Shown: positions 1 to 8,712 of the stretch, piece by piece | Numbering within the stretch: position 1 is the first letter of the stretch | Layout of the letters: each line of letters starts with the position of its first letter | NCBI RefSeq assembly: GCF_003429095.1 | Contig: NZ_QVTE01000029.1 | Location: 1 to 36,222 of the forward strand | Direction: 5' to 3' | Source: Peribacillus saganii | GTDB lineage: Bacteria > Bacillota > Bacilli > Bacillales > DSM-1321 | DNA: 36,222 bases | Program-made: the position numbers and the translations under genes | Notes under the pieces: generated by a model | Seen by the model: only the letters and a program-made list of their open reading frames with translations | What the model was told of the DNA's origin: nothing | The model's database searches: none

Positions 1-193
1 CGGCGTTGCCCCAGGACGGGGCGAACTTAGCCGTTCATCCTTAGAAGTGACGTGCTGGCGTCGGCGTTTGGCACAGGACGTGCCAGACCTTAGCCGATGT
101 TCCTTTGTCAGGACGTGAGTCAGAACGGCGTTGCCACAGGACGTGGCGGACTTAGCCGTTCTTCCTTTCATCAGGGCGCCTGCGCGTTTCCTG
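1..193. repeat. Tandem hairpin repeat cluster, truncated at the window edge
   Basis: Three near-identical units of about 40 bp lie at 1-40, 62-103 and 126-165, separated by unrelated 21-22 bp stretches. Each starts CGGCGTT, has a short inner stem (GCCCC/GGGGC, TGGCAC/GTGCCA, GCCAC/GTGGC) around a constant CAGGAC loop, and ends CTTAGCCG followed by a TTCC-type tail. The inner stem arms change together so pairing is kept, which suggests selection on RNA or DNA structure. The cluster ends at 171-193 with GGCGCCTGCGCGTTTCC, resembling the terminus of the repeats near 23402 and 35381. It directly abuts the glnS stop codon and may serve as its 3' end. More units may lie left of the window. Confidence 0.75.
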
Positions 194-1849
194 TTACAGC
201 TTAAACGAGCTTTTCAGTTCAACAATGGAGTTAAATACCAGATGGTTAACGGTTGTTTGCTTTGGATCGACATTGAAATATCCATGCCTAAAGAATTGGA
301 ATTTATCTTGAGGTACGACATCCTTCATATTTGGCTCAACGAAACCGCTAAGGATTTCTAATGAATTAGGATTTACACGCTCAAGGAATGATTTTTCCTC
401 TTCCTCTTCTCCAGCCTCTTCGTCAAAAATTAGCGGCTGATATAGCCGGAATTCAGCAGGAACTGCATTTGAAGCCTCAACCCAATGGATGGTTCCTTTT
501 ACTTTTCGTCCTGTAAAGCCTGTGCCGCTTTTCGTTTCTGGATCATAAGTACAATGAAGTTCAATTACATTCCCGTCATCATCCTTAATAACCTCTTCAC
601 ACTTAATAAAATAAGCATGCTTTAAACGGACTTCATTTCCAGGGAAAAGACGGAAGTACTTTTTCGGAGGGTTCTCCATAAAGTCATCCTGCTCAATATA
701 AATTTCCCTTGAGAATGGGATTTGTCTAATACCCATTTCTTCGTTTTCTGGATTGATTTCTGCATCAAGCATTTCTACTTGTCCTTCTGGATAGTTGGTG
801 ATGACAACCTTTAGCGGACGGAGTACACCCATTGTCCGCGGAACCGTTAATTTTAGATCTTCCCGGACAAAGTGTTCAAGCATTTGCGAGTCTACTGCCC
901 CGTAAGCTTTTGAAACTCCAATTTCATGGCAGAAGGCCCGGATTGCGTCTGCTGTATAGCCGCGTCTCCTTAAGCCGGAAATCGTCGGCATGCGAGGGTC
1001 ATCCCAGCCATCAACAAAGCCTTCATCAACTAATTGTTTAAGTTTACGCTTGCTCATTACAGTGTTTGTAACATTTAAGCGGCCAAATTCGTATTGCTGT
1101 GGCTTGCTTTCCATTTCACAATTTTCCACAATCCAATTATAAAGAGGGCGCTGATCTTCAAATTCGAGCGTACACAAAGAATGGGTTACACCTTCAATTG
1201 CATCTTCTAGAGGGTGAGCAAAAGCATACATCGGATAAATGCACCATTTGTCTCCAGTATTATGATGCTCTGCGTGCAAAATTCGGTAAATGACAGGGTC
1301 TCGAAGATTGATATTTGGTGAAGACATATCAATTTTTGCTCTTAGGACCTTGGAGCCATTCTCAAATTCACCGTTGCGCATCCGGTCAAATAAATCGAGA
1401 TTTTCTTCAACGGACCGGTTGCGGTATGGGCTGTCTTTCCCAGGTTCAGTTAAGGTACCGCGATATTCCCTGATTTGATCTCCGGAAAGGTCGTCAACGT
1501 ATGCAAGGCCTTTGTTAATCAGAAGGACAGCGCGTTTATACATCTCATCAAAATAGTCTGAGGCAAAGAAGAGTCCGTCCCACTCATAGCCCAGCCATTT
1601 TACATCTTCTTTAATGGAATTAACGTATTCCACGTCTTCCTTCAGCGGATTCGTATCGTCAAAGCGCAGGTTTGTTTTGCCATTGAATTCATCTGCCACC
1701 CCAAAGTTCAGGATAATTGATTTTGCGTGGCCAATATGTAAATATCCATTCGGTTCAGGAGGGAAGCGGGTAACGATATGGTCGTGTTTACCGGTCTCGA
1801 GATCTTCTTTAATGATATTGCGTATAAAATTTGGGGAATTATGTTCCAA
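194..1849 (-). CDS. glnS: Glutaminyl-tRNA synthetase
   Basis: Class I aminoacyl-tRNA synthetase that charges tRNA-Gln with glutamine in the cytoplasm. The 551-residue product matches the usual bacterial GlnRS length (about 550). The HIGH motif is at residues 38-41 ([12 protein letters not shown]) and the KMSKS-loop variant is MSKRK at 265-269; the C-terminal half has the usual anticodon-binding beta-barrels. The start is TTG at 1849, preceded by AAAGAGG at about 1859-1865. Low-GC Gram-positives generally form Gln-tRNA by GatCAB transamidation and B. subtilis has no GlnRS, so this gene marks a lineage with a direct route. The reading frame is intact. It ends against the hairpin repeat cluster. 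Confidence 0.96.
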   Translation of the reverse strand: MEHNSPNFIRNIIKEDLETGKHDHIVTRFPPEPNGYLHIGHAKSIILNFGVADEFNGKTNLRFDDTNPLKEDVEYVNSIKEDVKWLGYEWDGLFFASDYFDEMYKRAVLLINKGLAYVDDLSGDQIREYRGTLTEPGKDSPYRNRSVEENLDLFDRMRNGEFENGSKVLRAKIDMSSPNINLRDPVIYRILHAEHHNTGDKWCIYPMYAFAHPLEDAIEGVTHSLCTLEFEDQRPLYNWIVENCEMESKPQQYEFGRLNVTNTVMSKRKLKQLVDEGFVDGWDDPRMPTISGLRRRGYTADAIRAFCHEIGVSKAYGAVDSQMLEHFVREDLKLTVPRTMGVLRPLKVVITNYPEGQVEMLDAEINPENEEMGIRQIPFSREIYIEQDDFMENPPKKYFRLFPGNEVRLKHAYFIKCEEVIKDDDGNVIELHCTYDPETKSGTGFTGRKVKGTIHWVEASNAVPAEFRLYQPLIFDEEAGEEEEEKSFLERVNPNSLEILSGFVEPNMKDVVPQDKFQFFRHGYFNVDPKQTTVNHLVFNSIVELKSSFKL

Positions 1850-1953
1850 CTAAATTCGACCTCTTTCGTTTGTATTAATTCTTTTATATATAACATAAAT
1901 ACTTATATATTTCCATGTTTCAATGGCCTTTAGCATATAAGTCCCAACGAATG

Positions 1954-1999
1954 AAAAAGAACACCCTTACCGCGGGCAACGCTTAATAAGAGTGTTCTT
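1954..1999 (-). terminator. Hairpin terminator between the AI-2E permease gene and glnS
   Basis: AAGAACAC at 1957-1964 pairs with GTGTTCTT at 1992-1999, and an inner CTTA/TAAG stem extends it. On the minus strand it is followed by a T run (complement of 1954-1958). It lies about 100 bp after the permease gene and 105 bp before glnS, so it probably ends the permease transcript. Confidence 0.6.
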
Positions 2000-2096
2000 G
2001 TAAAATACAGTCCGTTTGTTATCGTGAACTCCTGGCTTATTTTTTTGCCAGCTTCATATCGATAGTGTGCTGACTTGAATTTGTGTGATAGAGTCA

Positions 2097-3317
2097 TTAT
2101 TCAACTTCGATAATATTGTCCTTTTTTACTTTGCGAAGCATATAAAGCCGATAGGCATGGCTGACGATTACCTTTAAGACTGCATAGGCGGGAACGGCTA
2201 CAATCATACCAATCAGGCCAGCCATATTGCCTGCGACTAATAGAAGCAGGATGATGGTAAGCGGGTGCAGGTCAAGCTTCCTGCCCATGATGAGAGGAGA
2301 GGTTACATTCCCATCGATTTGCTGGACGATAACCGCAACGATGATGACCTTTAGTGCCATAAAGGGAGAAGTCATAAAAGCAATGGCAAGTGCCGGCATG
2401 ATTGCGATAAATGGGCCGACAAACGGAATTACATTTGTAAGCATTGCTATGAAAGCAAGAATAAGTGAATAATCAAGTCCGATGATCAAATATCCGAAAT
2501 ACATCATAACGCCAACGATAAACGATACAATTGCCTGTCCCTGGATATAGGAGCTTAAAGCACCATCCATGTCCCTCACAATTTTCTTCGCTTCTTCCGC
2601 CTGAAAATAGGGCAGAAATTTAAGCACTCCATCGGAGGCACCTTCGCCATCTTTGAGCAGATAAAAAACTATAAACGGCACAGTTACAATTACGGTTAGA
2701 ATAGTGGTTAGCATTCCCAACGCATTTGAAACTCTTGTGCCGATATCAGAAACATTTGACTGGAAATAGTCGCTAATTCTGTTATTGATATTATCAAGGG
2801 TAAGGTACTCGTTTTCCTGGAATCTTGAAAACCATTGGCTCTCTTTTAGTTCGTTTGTTTTACCCTGCATCTTCTCAATGAGCTCGGGTGAGTTATCAAT
2901 CAGGCTTTTTGTTTGCTTCTGCAGCTCAGGCCCCACAAGAAGGATCGCTATAGTACCCAAACCGATCACTAGTAAATAAATGAGCAGAATTGATAAGGTT
3001 TTCGGCACTTTTTTATCGTGAAGGAAGTACACGATGGGCCGCAGCAAATAAAACAGCACACCCGAAATCAAGCATGGAAAAAATAAAGTCTCAAAAAAGA
3101 TTTCTACAGGCTGAAAGATAAAATCTACCTTGGTCGCAAGCAAAATAATAACTAAAACTATGATAATCGCATACCCAATTCGAAAATACTTAGAATTCGG
3201 CACTTTCTTCAACTCACTTTCTATAAGATTGGAAAGGACCCGATGAACATCCCTTGATGAATTAGTGTCTAACTCAACAGTATGAGTTTTATCCTTAAAA
3301 CCGCCTCTTTCTAGCAT
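2097..3317 (-). CDS. AI-2E family transporter (PerM/UPF0118 type membrane protein)
   Basis: 406-residue polytopic inner-membrane protein of the AI-2E/PerM family, whose members export small molecules or ions; the substrate cannot be told from sequence. A hydrophilic N-terminus of about 42 residues precedes TM1 (about 46-64, after the VPNSKYFRIGYA stretch), then a second hydrophobic pair, a soluble insert at roughly 130-200, and a C-terminal block of helices. The typical family motif NVIPFVGPFIA and the conserved SPLIMGRKLDLHP segment are present. The start at 3317 is uncertain: no strong ribosome binding site precedes it, a terminator-like hairpin lies 18 bp upstream, and homologues often begin nearer the first TM segment. 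Confidence 0.85.
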   Translation of the reverse strand: MLERGGFKDKTHTVELDTNSSRDVHRVLSNLIESELKKVPNSKYFRIGYAIIIVLVIILLATKVDFIFQPVEIFFETLFFPCLISGVLFYLLRPIVYFLHDKKVPKTLSILLIYLLVIGLGTIAILLVGPELQKQTKSLIDNSPELIEKMQGKTNELKESQWFSRFQENEYLTLDNINNRISDYFQSNVSDIGTRVSNALGMLTTILTVIVTVPFIVFYLLKDGEGASDGVLKFLPYFQAEEAKKIVRDMDGALSSYIQGQAIVSFIVGVMMYFGYLIIGLDYSLILAFIAMLTNVIPFVGPFIAIMPALAIAFMTSPFMALKVIIVAVIVQQIDGNVTSPLIMGRKLDLHPLTIILLLLVAGNMAGLIGMIVAVPAYAVLKVIVSHAYRLYMLRKVKKDNIIEVE

Positions 3318-3334
3318 AAAACTTAGCGAGGGAA

Positions 3335-3368
3335 CAGGAAAAGCATGGAACGCCCATGCTTTTTCCTG
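3335..3368. terminator. Terminator-like hairpin just upstream of the AI-2E permease gene
   Basis: CAGGAAAAGCATGG at 3335-3348 pairs with CCATGCTTTTTCCTG at 3354-3368. The GC-rich core GCATGG/CCATGC has T runs on either strand, so it could terminate in both directions. It is oddly close to the permease start: it may be an attenuator, or the true start or promoter may lie further inside. Confidence 0.5.
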
Positions 3369-3600
3369 TCCTATATTAAGATCAGTAGTGCTTAAGAGTT
3401 CCTTTGTTCGTTCTATAAGTTATTTAGTCACCATATATGTCCTTACCCTTAATTAAACCTTGGTAATCACCATGTAGAGATGGTTGGATTATCGTAATGA
3501 AAACAAGGATAACAGTTGCATTACTGGCCCGCAGAGATGACAATAATAAACATGTTAAAAGTTTATATAGCTGAATTTTTTAGCAGAAGGGTTTTTCCAT

Positions 3601-4290
3601 ATGAGGATACAAAAATATATTAGTTTGACTGGGTACTGTTCCAGAAGAATGACAGATAAACTGATTAAAGAAAAACGGCTCACAATTAATGGGGCAGCAG
3701 CCGTTCATAATAGCGAAATATACGAGGGGGATGAAGTGCTTATCGATGGCTGCCCCATTCCTGAAAAAGGAATGCCGGTTTACTTAGCTTTGAATAAGCC
3801 GCCAGGGATAACTTGTACAGCCCAGCCTGATGTACTTGGCAATATCATTGATTTTGTGAGCTATCCTGAAAGGGTTTTTCCGGTGGGAAGGCTCGATAAG
3901 ACTTCCGAGGGGTTAATCCTGCTGACAAACGATGGTGATATTGTTAATAAAATGATGCGTTCCGAACACAATCACTCTAAGGAATATATCGTAACTGTAG
4001 ACAAGCCTGTGACTGAGAATTTTTTATCAAGAATGGCAGCAGGGGTGGAAATTTTGGGCACGGTTACCAAACCATGTGAAACCTCGTTAATCAGTGAGTA
4101 CGTTTTTCGTATTGTCCTAACACAGGGTTTGAACAGGCAGATCCGCCGAATGAGCAAGGAGCTTGGATATCGGGTTGTCCGGCTCAGGCGGGTTAGGATT
4201 ATGAATATAAAGCTTGGTGAGCTTCAATCTGGACAATACCGTCACCTTAAAAGCGATGAGCTTGAGAAATTGAAAGAGCTGTTAGGCTGA
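3601..4290 (+). CDS. RluF/RluB-type 23S rRNA pseudouridine synthase (paralogue 1)
   Basis: 229-residue RNA pseudouridine synthase of the RsuA/RluB/RluE/RluF family. An N-terminal S4 RNA-binding domain (about 1-50) is followed by the catalytic domain with PVGRLDK, catalytic Asp at residue 99, and the C-terminal GLNRQIRRM motif. It most resembles RluF, which modifies the peptidyl-transferase region of 23S rRNA, but target position cannot be read from sequence. The S4 helix reads GYCSRRMTDKLI where the family normally has SRREADKLI, so this copy is the more diverged of the two in the window. AGAAGGG lies upstream of the ATG at about 3586. Its near twin begins at 6297, with exactly the same length. 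Confidence 0.9.
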   Translation: MRIQKYISLTGYCSRRMTDKLIKEKRLTINGAAAVHNSEIYEGDEVLIDGCPIPEKGMPVYLALNKPPGITCTAQPDVLGNIIDFVSYPERVFPVGRLDKTSEGLILLTNDGDIVNKMMRSEHNHSKEYIVTVDKPVTENFLSRMAAGVEILGTVTKPCETSLISEYVFRIVLTQGLNRQIRRMSKELGYRVVRLRRVRIMNIKLGELQSGQYRHLKSDELEKLKELLG

Positions 4291-4403
4291 AAATCTCATA
4301 TCACTTAGAAAAAAATGAGTGAATTATAAAAAAATTATAAACTTTACCTTTATTCTTCCGTTATAATGATGAATTAAAAGAAATTGTAGAAATGGTGGAT
4401 GAC

Positions 4404-5300
4404 ATGAATATTACAGAACAGCGTTTAAATGAATTTAGGAAAAAAAATGAAAACATCGGTCGCCTTGTAATCAAGTGCCCTGACCAGCCGGGGATAGTAG
4501 CCTCTGTTTCGAATTTTTTATTGGGGTTTCAAGCGAATATCATCGAGCTTAGCCAGTATTCTCTTAATCCGGAGGGAGGCACCTTTTTTACACGAATTGA
4601 ATTTGAATGTCCTGATTTAAAATCAAAAGCAAGCGAAATGAAACAGGAATTTCGAAATATCGGGGAAGCTTTTTCAATGGAATGGAAATTTTCGGATGTA
4701 AGCAATATTAAGCGGACAGCTATTTTCCTCTCAAATGAACCTCATTGTCTGCTGGAGCTTCTTTGGGAATGGCAAAGCGGTGATTTAATAACAGACATTG
4801 CATTGGTTATCAGCAATCATGAGGATTCACGTGAGATTGTGGAATCACTGAATATTCCGTTCTATTACATACCTGCAAATAAAGATATCAGGAAAGAAGC
4901 AGAAAAAAGGCAGCTTGAGCTGTTGGAGGAATACAAGATCGATTTGGTCATACTGGCCCGTTATATGCAAATCCTTACTCCTGAATTTGTGGCAGCACTG
5001 CCAAACAGGATTATCAATATTCACCACTCGTTTCTGCCGGCGTTCATTGGCGCCAAGCCATATGAACGAGCCTTTAATAGGGGAGTAAAGCTGATCGGAG
5101 CAACCTCGCACTATGTGACCAATGACCTTGATGAGGGACCAATTATTGAACAGGGGATTGAACGCGTAAACCATCGTGATAATGCCGAGGATTTAAAAAA
5201 GATTGGCCGATCAATTGAAAGAAGTGTTCTCGCACGCGCGGTAAAATGGCATCTTGAGGATCGCGTTATAGTACATGAAAATAAGACTGTTATTTTTTAA
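4404..5300 (+). CDS. purU: Formyltetrahydrofolate deformylase
   Basis: Hydrolyses 10-formyl-THF to formate and THF, balancing the one-carbon pool and supplying formate to the PurT route. An N-terminal ACT domain (starting LVIKCPDQPGIVASVS) precedes a formyltransferase-fold domain with the catalytic segment NIHHSFLPAF and the Asp of VTNDLDEGPIIEQ. ATG 4404 is preferred because GGTGG precedes it, while ATG 4392, four codons earlier in frame, has no ribosome binding site. The chosen start gives 298 residues, close to B. subtilis YkkE/PurU. It lies between two rluF paralogues and has its own terminator. Confidence 0.94.
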   Translation: MNITEQRLNEFRKKNENIGRLVIKCPDQPGIVASVSNFLLGFQANIIELSQYSLNPEGGTFFTRIEFECPDLKSKASEMKQEFRNIGEAFSMEWKFSDVSNIKRTAIFLSNEPHCLLELLWEWQSGDLITDIALVISNHEDSREIVESLNIPFYYIPANKDIRKEAEKRQLELLEEYKIDLVILARYMQILTPEFVAALPNRIINIHHSFLPAFIGAKPYERAFNRGVKLIGATSHYVTNDLDEGPIIEQGIERVNHRDNAEDLKKIGRSIERSVLARAVKWHLEDRVIVHENKTVIF

Positions 5301-5306
5301 TCTTTT

Positions 5307-5334
5307 AAAAGGCAAGGGACATTCCTTGCCTTTT
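5307..5334 (+). terminator. Terminator after purU
   Basis: AAAAGGCAAGG pairs perfectly with CCTTGCCTTTT around a 6-nt loop, seven bases after the purU stop. The A and T flanks would let it act on both strands, and the minus-strand gene ending at 5416 could use it too. Confidence 0.85.
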
Positions 5335-5415
5335 ATTAAACTGTAAAGCAGGCTAACAGTACTGCTTTTTTATATTGTTCAGGAATATAGAATTCCTGAT
5401 TTACGATATTTGTCT

Positions 5416-6081
5416 TTAGTCATAAATATACTCAACGCGGATTTTAGCTCTTATTGTCTGTTCCCCAGGCTGTATAGGCGTCGTCTGGCTTGCAGCAAAC
5501 TCTGCTGATTTAAGCAGTACCGGCGCTGGGGCTTGTGAGATTTCTTCCACAAGAGTGGGAGTTTTTATTAAATGAACACCCAGAGTCTGTGCTATGGTTG
5601 TTGCCTTTCCTAACGCATTTTTTAACGCAAGGGTTAAAGCCCGGTTATAGTATTCCTCTGGATTGGATATTAAAAATTCAATATTGGCCGCGTAATTTGC
5701 CCCATTTTTTACAGCAGTATCAAGTATTGTTCCGGTTTGGTTTATATTCTCTACGGTTATTCGAAGCAAATGTGTTACCTTATAGCCTTTAAAGATCTGC
5801 TGGCCATCCTTATAGTCGTATTGCGGTTCAATCCGATAATCAGCTGTACGAATGTTTTCCCGGGCAATACCGATTGCGATAAGGGCATTCACAACTCTTG
5901 TTATTGCTGCGGCATTTTCGGTTTGGGCTGTCTCTGGATTGTTTCCCTCGGTTATAACTCCCACTGTAACAATTGCACGGTCTGGAGCGGCTGTTACTGA
6001 GCCATCACCGGTTACCTTTAGAACATCCCTGCTAATTCTCGCCACCGAATCAAAATTGGTTAACGCTTGCTTTTGATACAT
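5416..6081 (-). CDS. SIMPL domain (DUF541/YggE-like) protein
   Basis: 221-residue protein covering one SIMPL domain, from VLKVTGDGSVTAAPDRAIV to the end. The family is named after a mouse kinase-interacting protein; bacterial members such as E. coli YggE are linked to stress tolerance, with no settled biochemical role. No signal peptide is visible (N-terminus MYQKQALTNFDSVA), unlike the periplasmic YggE, so this copy is probably cytosolic. The ATG at 6081 follows AAAGGCGATG on the minus strand. It is divergent from the second rluF paralogue and convergent with purU. Confidence 0.85.
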   Translation of the reverse strand: MYQKQALTNFDSVARISRDVLKVTGDGSVTAAPDRAIVTVGVITEGNNPETAQTENAAAITRVVNALIAIGIARENIRTADYRIEPQYDYKDGQQIFKGYKVTHLLRITVENINQTGTILDTAVKNGANYAANIEFLISNPEEYYNRALTLALKNALGKATTIAQTLGVHLIKTPTLVEEISQAPAPVLLKSAEFAASQTTPIQPGEQTIRAKIRVEYIYD

Positions 6082-6296
6082 GAAGGAACATCGCCTTTCG
6101 TCTTTTAGTGCGTACCCCGACCTGCAGATAATTGGATACCATTCCCGCTGCAGGCTTTCTCATACTTTCTACTATATATTCGGCTGTGACGAGAATAATG
6201 TTCTGTAATAAGTAAGTTAAGCAGAGAATCTTAAGAATGGATTTTCCTGATTGTGGTACAATGATACACATACATACTCATAAGGAATGGTTTGAC

Positions 6297-6986
6297 ATGA
6301 GAATAAATAAGTTTATTAGTGAAAGTGGTTTTTGCTCAAGGCGGGAAGCTGACAAATTAATCGAAGCAAAAAGAGTGACTATCAATGGCAGCATCGCCGA
6401 GCTTGGGAGCCAAGCGGAAGTCGGAGACGATGTCAGGATTGACGGTAAACCGCTGGGGAAGAAGAAAGAAGCAGTTTATATAGCCTTAAATAAACCAGTT
6501 GGGATTACCTCTACTACAGAGCTTCATATCCCTGGAAACATTATAGATTTTGTAAAACATCCCGAACGGATTTTTCCTATTGGAAGATTGGATAAGGATT
6601 CACAGGGATTAATTCTCCTTACTAATGACGGGGATATTGTGAATCAAATTCTGAGGGCAGAAAACAATCATGATAAGGAATATATCGTTACTGTCAATAA
6701 ACCGATCACTCCTGCGTTTTTAAAAGGGATGGCCAGCGGTGTTGAAATTCTTGATACGGTAACGAAGCCATGCGAGGTGTACCGCGTGAATGAAAGGGTG
6801 TTCCGCATAATTTTAACCCAAGGACTGAACCGTCAGATCCGTAGAATGTGCCAGGCATTTGGCTACAGGGTAACACGGCTCGAACGCATCAGGATTATGA
6901 ATATTAAACTTGGCAGCTTAAAAATCGGACAATGGCGCGATCTTACAAATAACGAGCTAAAGGAATTAACGAGTTTGTTACGGTAA
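6297..6986 (+). CDS. rluF: RluF-type 23S rRNA pseudouridine synthase (paralogue 2)
   Basis: 229-residue RsuA/RluF family pseudouridine synthase with a canonical S4 domain ([20 protein letters not shown]), catalytic motif PIGRLDK (Asp 99) and GLNRQIRRM. The start at ATG 6297 follows AAGGAA; the frame is open further upstream, but the S4 domain begins here as MRINKF. It aligns with the protein at 3601-4290 from end to end with no gap, and both share the run GLNRQIRRM and the C-terminal RIMNIKLG. It keeps the more typical family residues, so it is probably the ancestral copy. Confidence 0.93.
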   Translation: MRINKFISESGFCSRREADKLIEAKRVTINGSIAELGSQAEVGDDVRIDGKPLGKKKEAVYIALNKPVGITSTTELHIPGNIIDFVKHPERIFPIGRLDKDSQGLILLTNDGDIVNQILRAENNHDKEYIVTVNKPITPAFLKGMASGVEILDTVTKPCEVYRVNERVFRIILTQGLNRQIRRMCQAFGYRVTRLERIRIMNIKLGSLKIGQWRDLTNNELKELTSLLR

Positions 6987-7002
6987 TAGTTCTTTCTAGG
7001 GT

Positions 7003-7038
7003 AAAAGCATTCGAAATCATTTGATTTGGATGCTTTTT
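7003..7038 (+). terminator. Terminator after rluF paralogue 2
   Basis: AAAAGCAT pairs with ATGCTTTT, and an inner AAATCA/TGATTT stem closes a tight loop. It ends in a T run and sits 16 bp after the stop codon. Confidence 0.75.
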
Positions 7039-7068
7039 CTCTATAAAAAATAAAAAAGGGCTGATGGG

Positions 7069-7803
7069 ATGGAGAGGGTATGGGGAAATGGAGATTCGTT
7101 AATATTTGAAATGTATTCACTGACCCATGTTGCGGCGATTGGTTTCCTATGCATAATGGCAGGGCTGATCTATATATGTAGTGGAACATTAAAAACCCAT
7201 TTGCTCGGCAAAAGAATGGAATGGATTTACGCTGTTTCTTTGATGATAACGGAGATTTTATACTATGTATGGAATAGTAAAATAGGAAGGTTTAATCTGG
7301 CTGATTCCCTTCCGCTAGAGCTTTGCAGCATCAGCCTGATCCTTTCGGTGGTTTTACTTTTGACAGGGAATAGAAGGCTTTATGACATTGTCTTTTTTGC
7401 AGGGATTGCTGGGAGCCTGCAAGCAGTGTTAACACCTGTACTTTATATTGATTTCCCGCATTTTCGCTATTTTCACTTCTTTTATACACATATTGGAATT
7501 ATTTTAACCGCCCTGTACTTTACTTGGATAAAAGGATATCGGCCAACTATCAAGGGGCTGGGCTGGACGATGGCATATCTGAATATTTTGCTTCCAGTTA
7601 TCTTTATCATAAATAAACTTGTTGATGGAAATTACATGTTTTTAAGACGAAAGCCTTCAAGTGGAAGCTTGCTTGATTGGCTTGGGCCTTATCCTTGGTA
7701 TATTGTCTCATTGGAGGCAGTAGCAGCAGTTTTTTTCATGGTTTTGTGGCTGTTATTCCGGGAAAGCAGGACGGAAAGAAGCTCAGTACAGCGAGAAAAA
7801 TGA
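7069..7803 (+). CDS. YwaF/TIGR02206-type membrane protein
   Basis: 244-residue polytopic membrane protein with about six to seven hydrophobic segments and short loops. It matches the B. subtilis YwaF family (TIGR02206) in length and in features such as SLPLELCSISL in the middle and YFHFFYTHIGII further on. Function is unknown for the family. The ATG at 7069 follows AAAGGGCTGATGGG. The C-terminus is a short charged tail (RESRTERSSVQREK). It stands alone between a terminator and a convergent gene. Confidence 0.8.
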   Translation: MERVWGNGDSLIFEMYSLTHVAAIGFLCIMAGLIYICSGTLKTHLLGKRMEWIYAVSLMITEILYYVWNSKIGRFNLADSLPLELCSISLILSVVLLLTGNRRLYDIVFFAGIAGSLQAVLTPVLYIDFPHFRYFHFFYTHIGIILTALYFTWIKGYRPTIKGLGWTMAYLNILLPVIFIINKLVDGNYMFLRRKPSSGSLLDWLGPYPWYIVSLEAVAAVFFMVLWLLFRESRTERSSVQREK

Positions 7804-7874
7804 AGCAGGGCAGGAAGGATCCAAGGTTCGGAAAACAAAAAAACTGTCCCATTTTACTGGCACAGTGGATGTCT

Positions 7875-8066
7875 TTATTCGATTGCCTTAACCCGCCCTA
7901 CTTGTCCTGATTCCAGCCTTACTTTAATGCCGTGGGGATGAAATGCAGAGTTTGTCAGAATATCCTTTACGATTCCTGCAGTAAGGGCACCGCTTTTCTG
8001 GTCTGCTTTTAATACAATTTGGACTTTGGTACCCGCGGCAAGGTTGTTGCGGTGTCTGCCATCCAT
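7875..8066 (-). CDS. ywbE: YwbE-like conserved small protein
   Basis: 63-residue protein matching the YwbE family (TIGR03833): GTKVQIVLKADQKSG, then VKDILTNSAFHPHGIKVRL and a GQVGRVK end. The family is a small beta-rich protein found widely in bacteria; its role is not established. It begins 1 bp after the stop of the upstream small gene (8068-8262) and must be co-translated with it. It is convergent with the YwaF-like gene. Confidence 0.85.
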   Translation of the reverse strand: MDGRHRNNLAAGTKVQIVLKADQKSGALTAGIVKDILTNSAFHPHGIKVRLESGQVGRVKAIE

Positions 8067-8067
8067 A

Positions 8068-8262
8068 TTAAACGCCCATTTTTCTTCTTGTATTGCTCGG
8101 CTTCTTCGATTGCTGGCTAGTAAGCTTCTTCGTTTTCTGGGAAATGCCAGATGCGGAATTGTTTCCTGATGCTTGCTGTTTTTTGCTTTCCAGCTTTAAC
8201 TTAATTGCTTCTTGCAAAGACATTTTTTTCGGCTGTTGTTCATTTTGTTCCTGATTGTTCAT
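8068..8262 (-). CDS. Small basic hypothetical protein upstream of ywbE
   Basis: 64-residue, low-complexity protein rich in Gln, Lys and Ser (for example KLKLESKKQQASG), with no recognised domain and no membrane segment. Support for translation comes from a strong AAAGGAGAG before its ATG and the 1-bp spacing to ywbE. The Lys/Arg-rich tail ending RRKMGV suggests nucleic-acid or ribosome contact, but that is a guess. Confidence 0.65.
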   Translation of the reverse strand: MNNQEQNEQQPKKMSLQEAIKLKLESKKQQASGNNSASGISQKTKKLTSQQSKKPSNTRRKMGV

Positions 8263-8339
8263 AACGGCTCTCCTTTGTAAAACATGCTAATGGGATTATT
8301 ATAATCCAGAAAGAGGGGAAACTCAATGATGGCCCGGTT

Positions 8340-8670
8340 TTAAATGGGAATTTCAAGCTGCATTATAACTTCACAAATCCTTCGTATTAAGGCTCTTTTA
8401 ACATCAAGATTTCCCTCTTCGGATAGGGTGAGCTAACTAAATGATAGTCCAGAAGGCGTTAGATGTGAATCCTCTCTTCCGTGGCTTGCTTGCCGCTAAG
8501 CTCCATTAGTTGGAGATAAGCTTAGAATTCTTCCATTTTTTTCAATGCTTCTTGAATATCGAACTGTTCTTTTTGATTAAACGGTATTCTATGCTGAATA
8601 CGGTCTATCTCTTCTAAAGTGTTCTGCCGCGTTTAGTACCCGGCTTCTCATCAAAAGACTCCAGCACATC
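8340..8670 (-). pseudogene. Decayed coding sequence, family not identified
   Basis: Reading the minus strand from about 8670 gives protein-like text broken by stops and shifts. DVLESFDEKPGTKRGRTL meets a stop, and a one-base shift continues as LEEIDRIQHRIPFNQKEQFD and then IQEALKKMEEF. A TAA (probably from CAA) interrupts before AYLQLMELSGKQATEERIHI. A second TAA precedes RLLDYHLVSSPYP, and after another shift the text runs EEGNLDVKRALIRRI to a stop at 8340. At least two stops and two frameshifts within about 110 codons mark it as a pseudogene. The PGTKRGRTLEEID part loosely recalls the C-terminal signature of sugar-porter MFS proteins, but the rest does not, so no family is claimed. Confidence 0.5.
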
Positions 8671-8712
8671 TTAGCCGGATTGTGTTACAGAGGTCAGATT
8701 TAGATTTTATCT

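Noticed and set aside
1..165. CRISPR array
   Set aside because: Repeats are not identical, their stem arms covary, spacers are only 21-22 bp, and no cas gene is present. Related single copies occur elsewhere in the window.
1957..1999. Possible T-box leader for glnS, suggested by ACCGCGG-like text
   Set aside because: The ACCGCGGG text is on the plus strand while glnS is on the minus strand. The canonical TGGNACCGCG and specifier stems are absent, and the space is too short. A simple terminator explains it.
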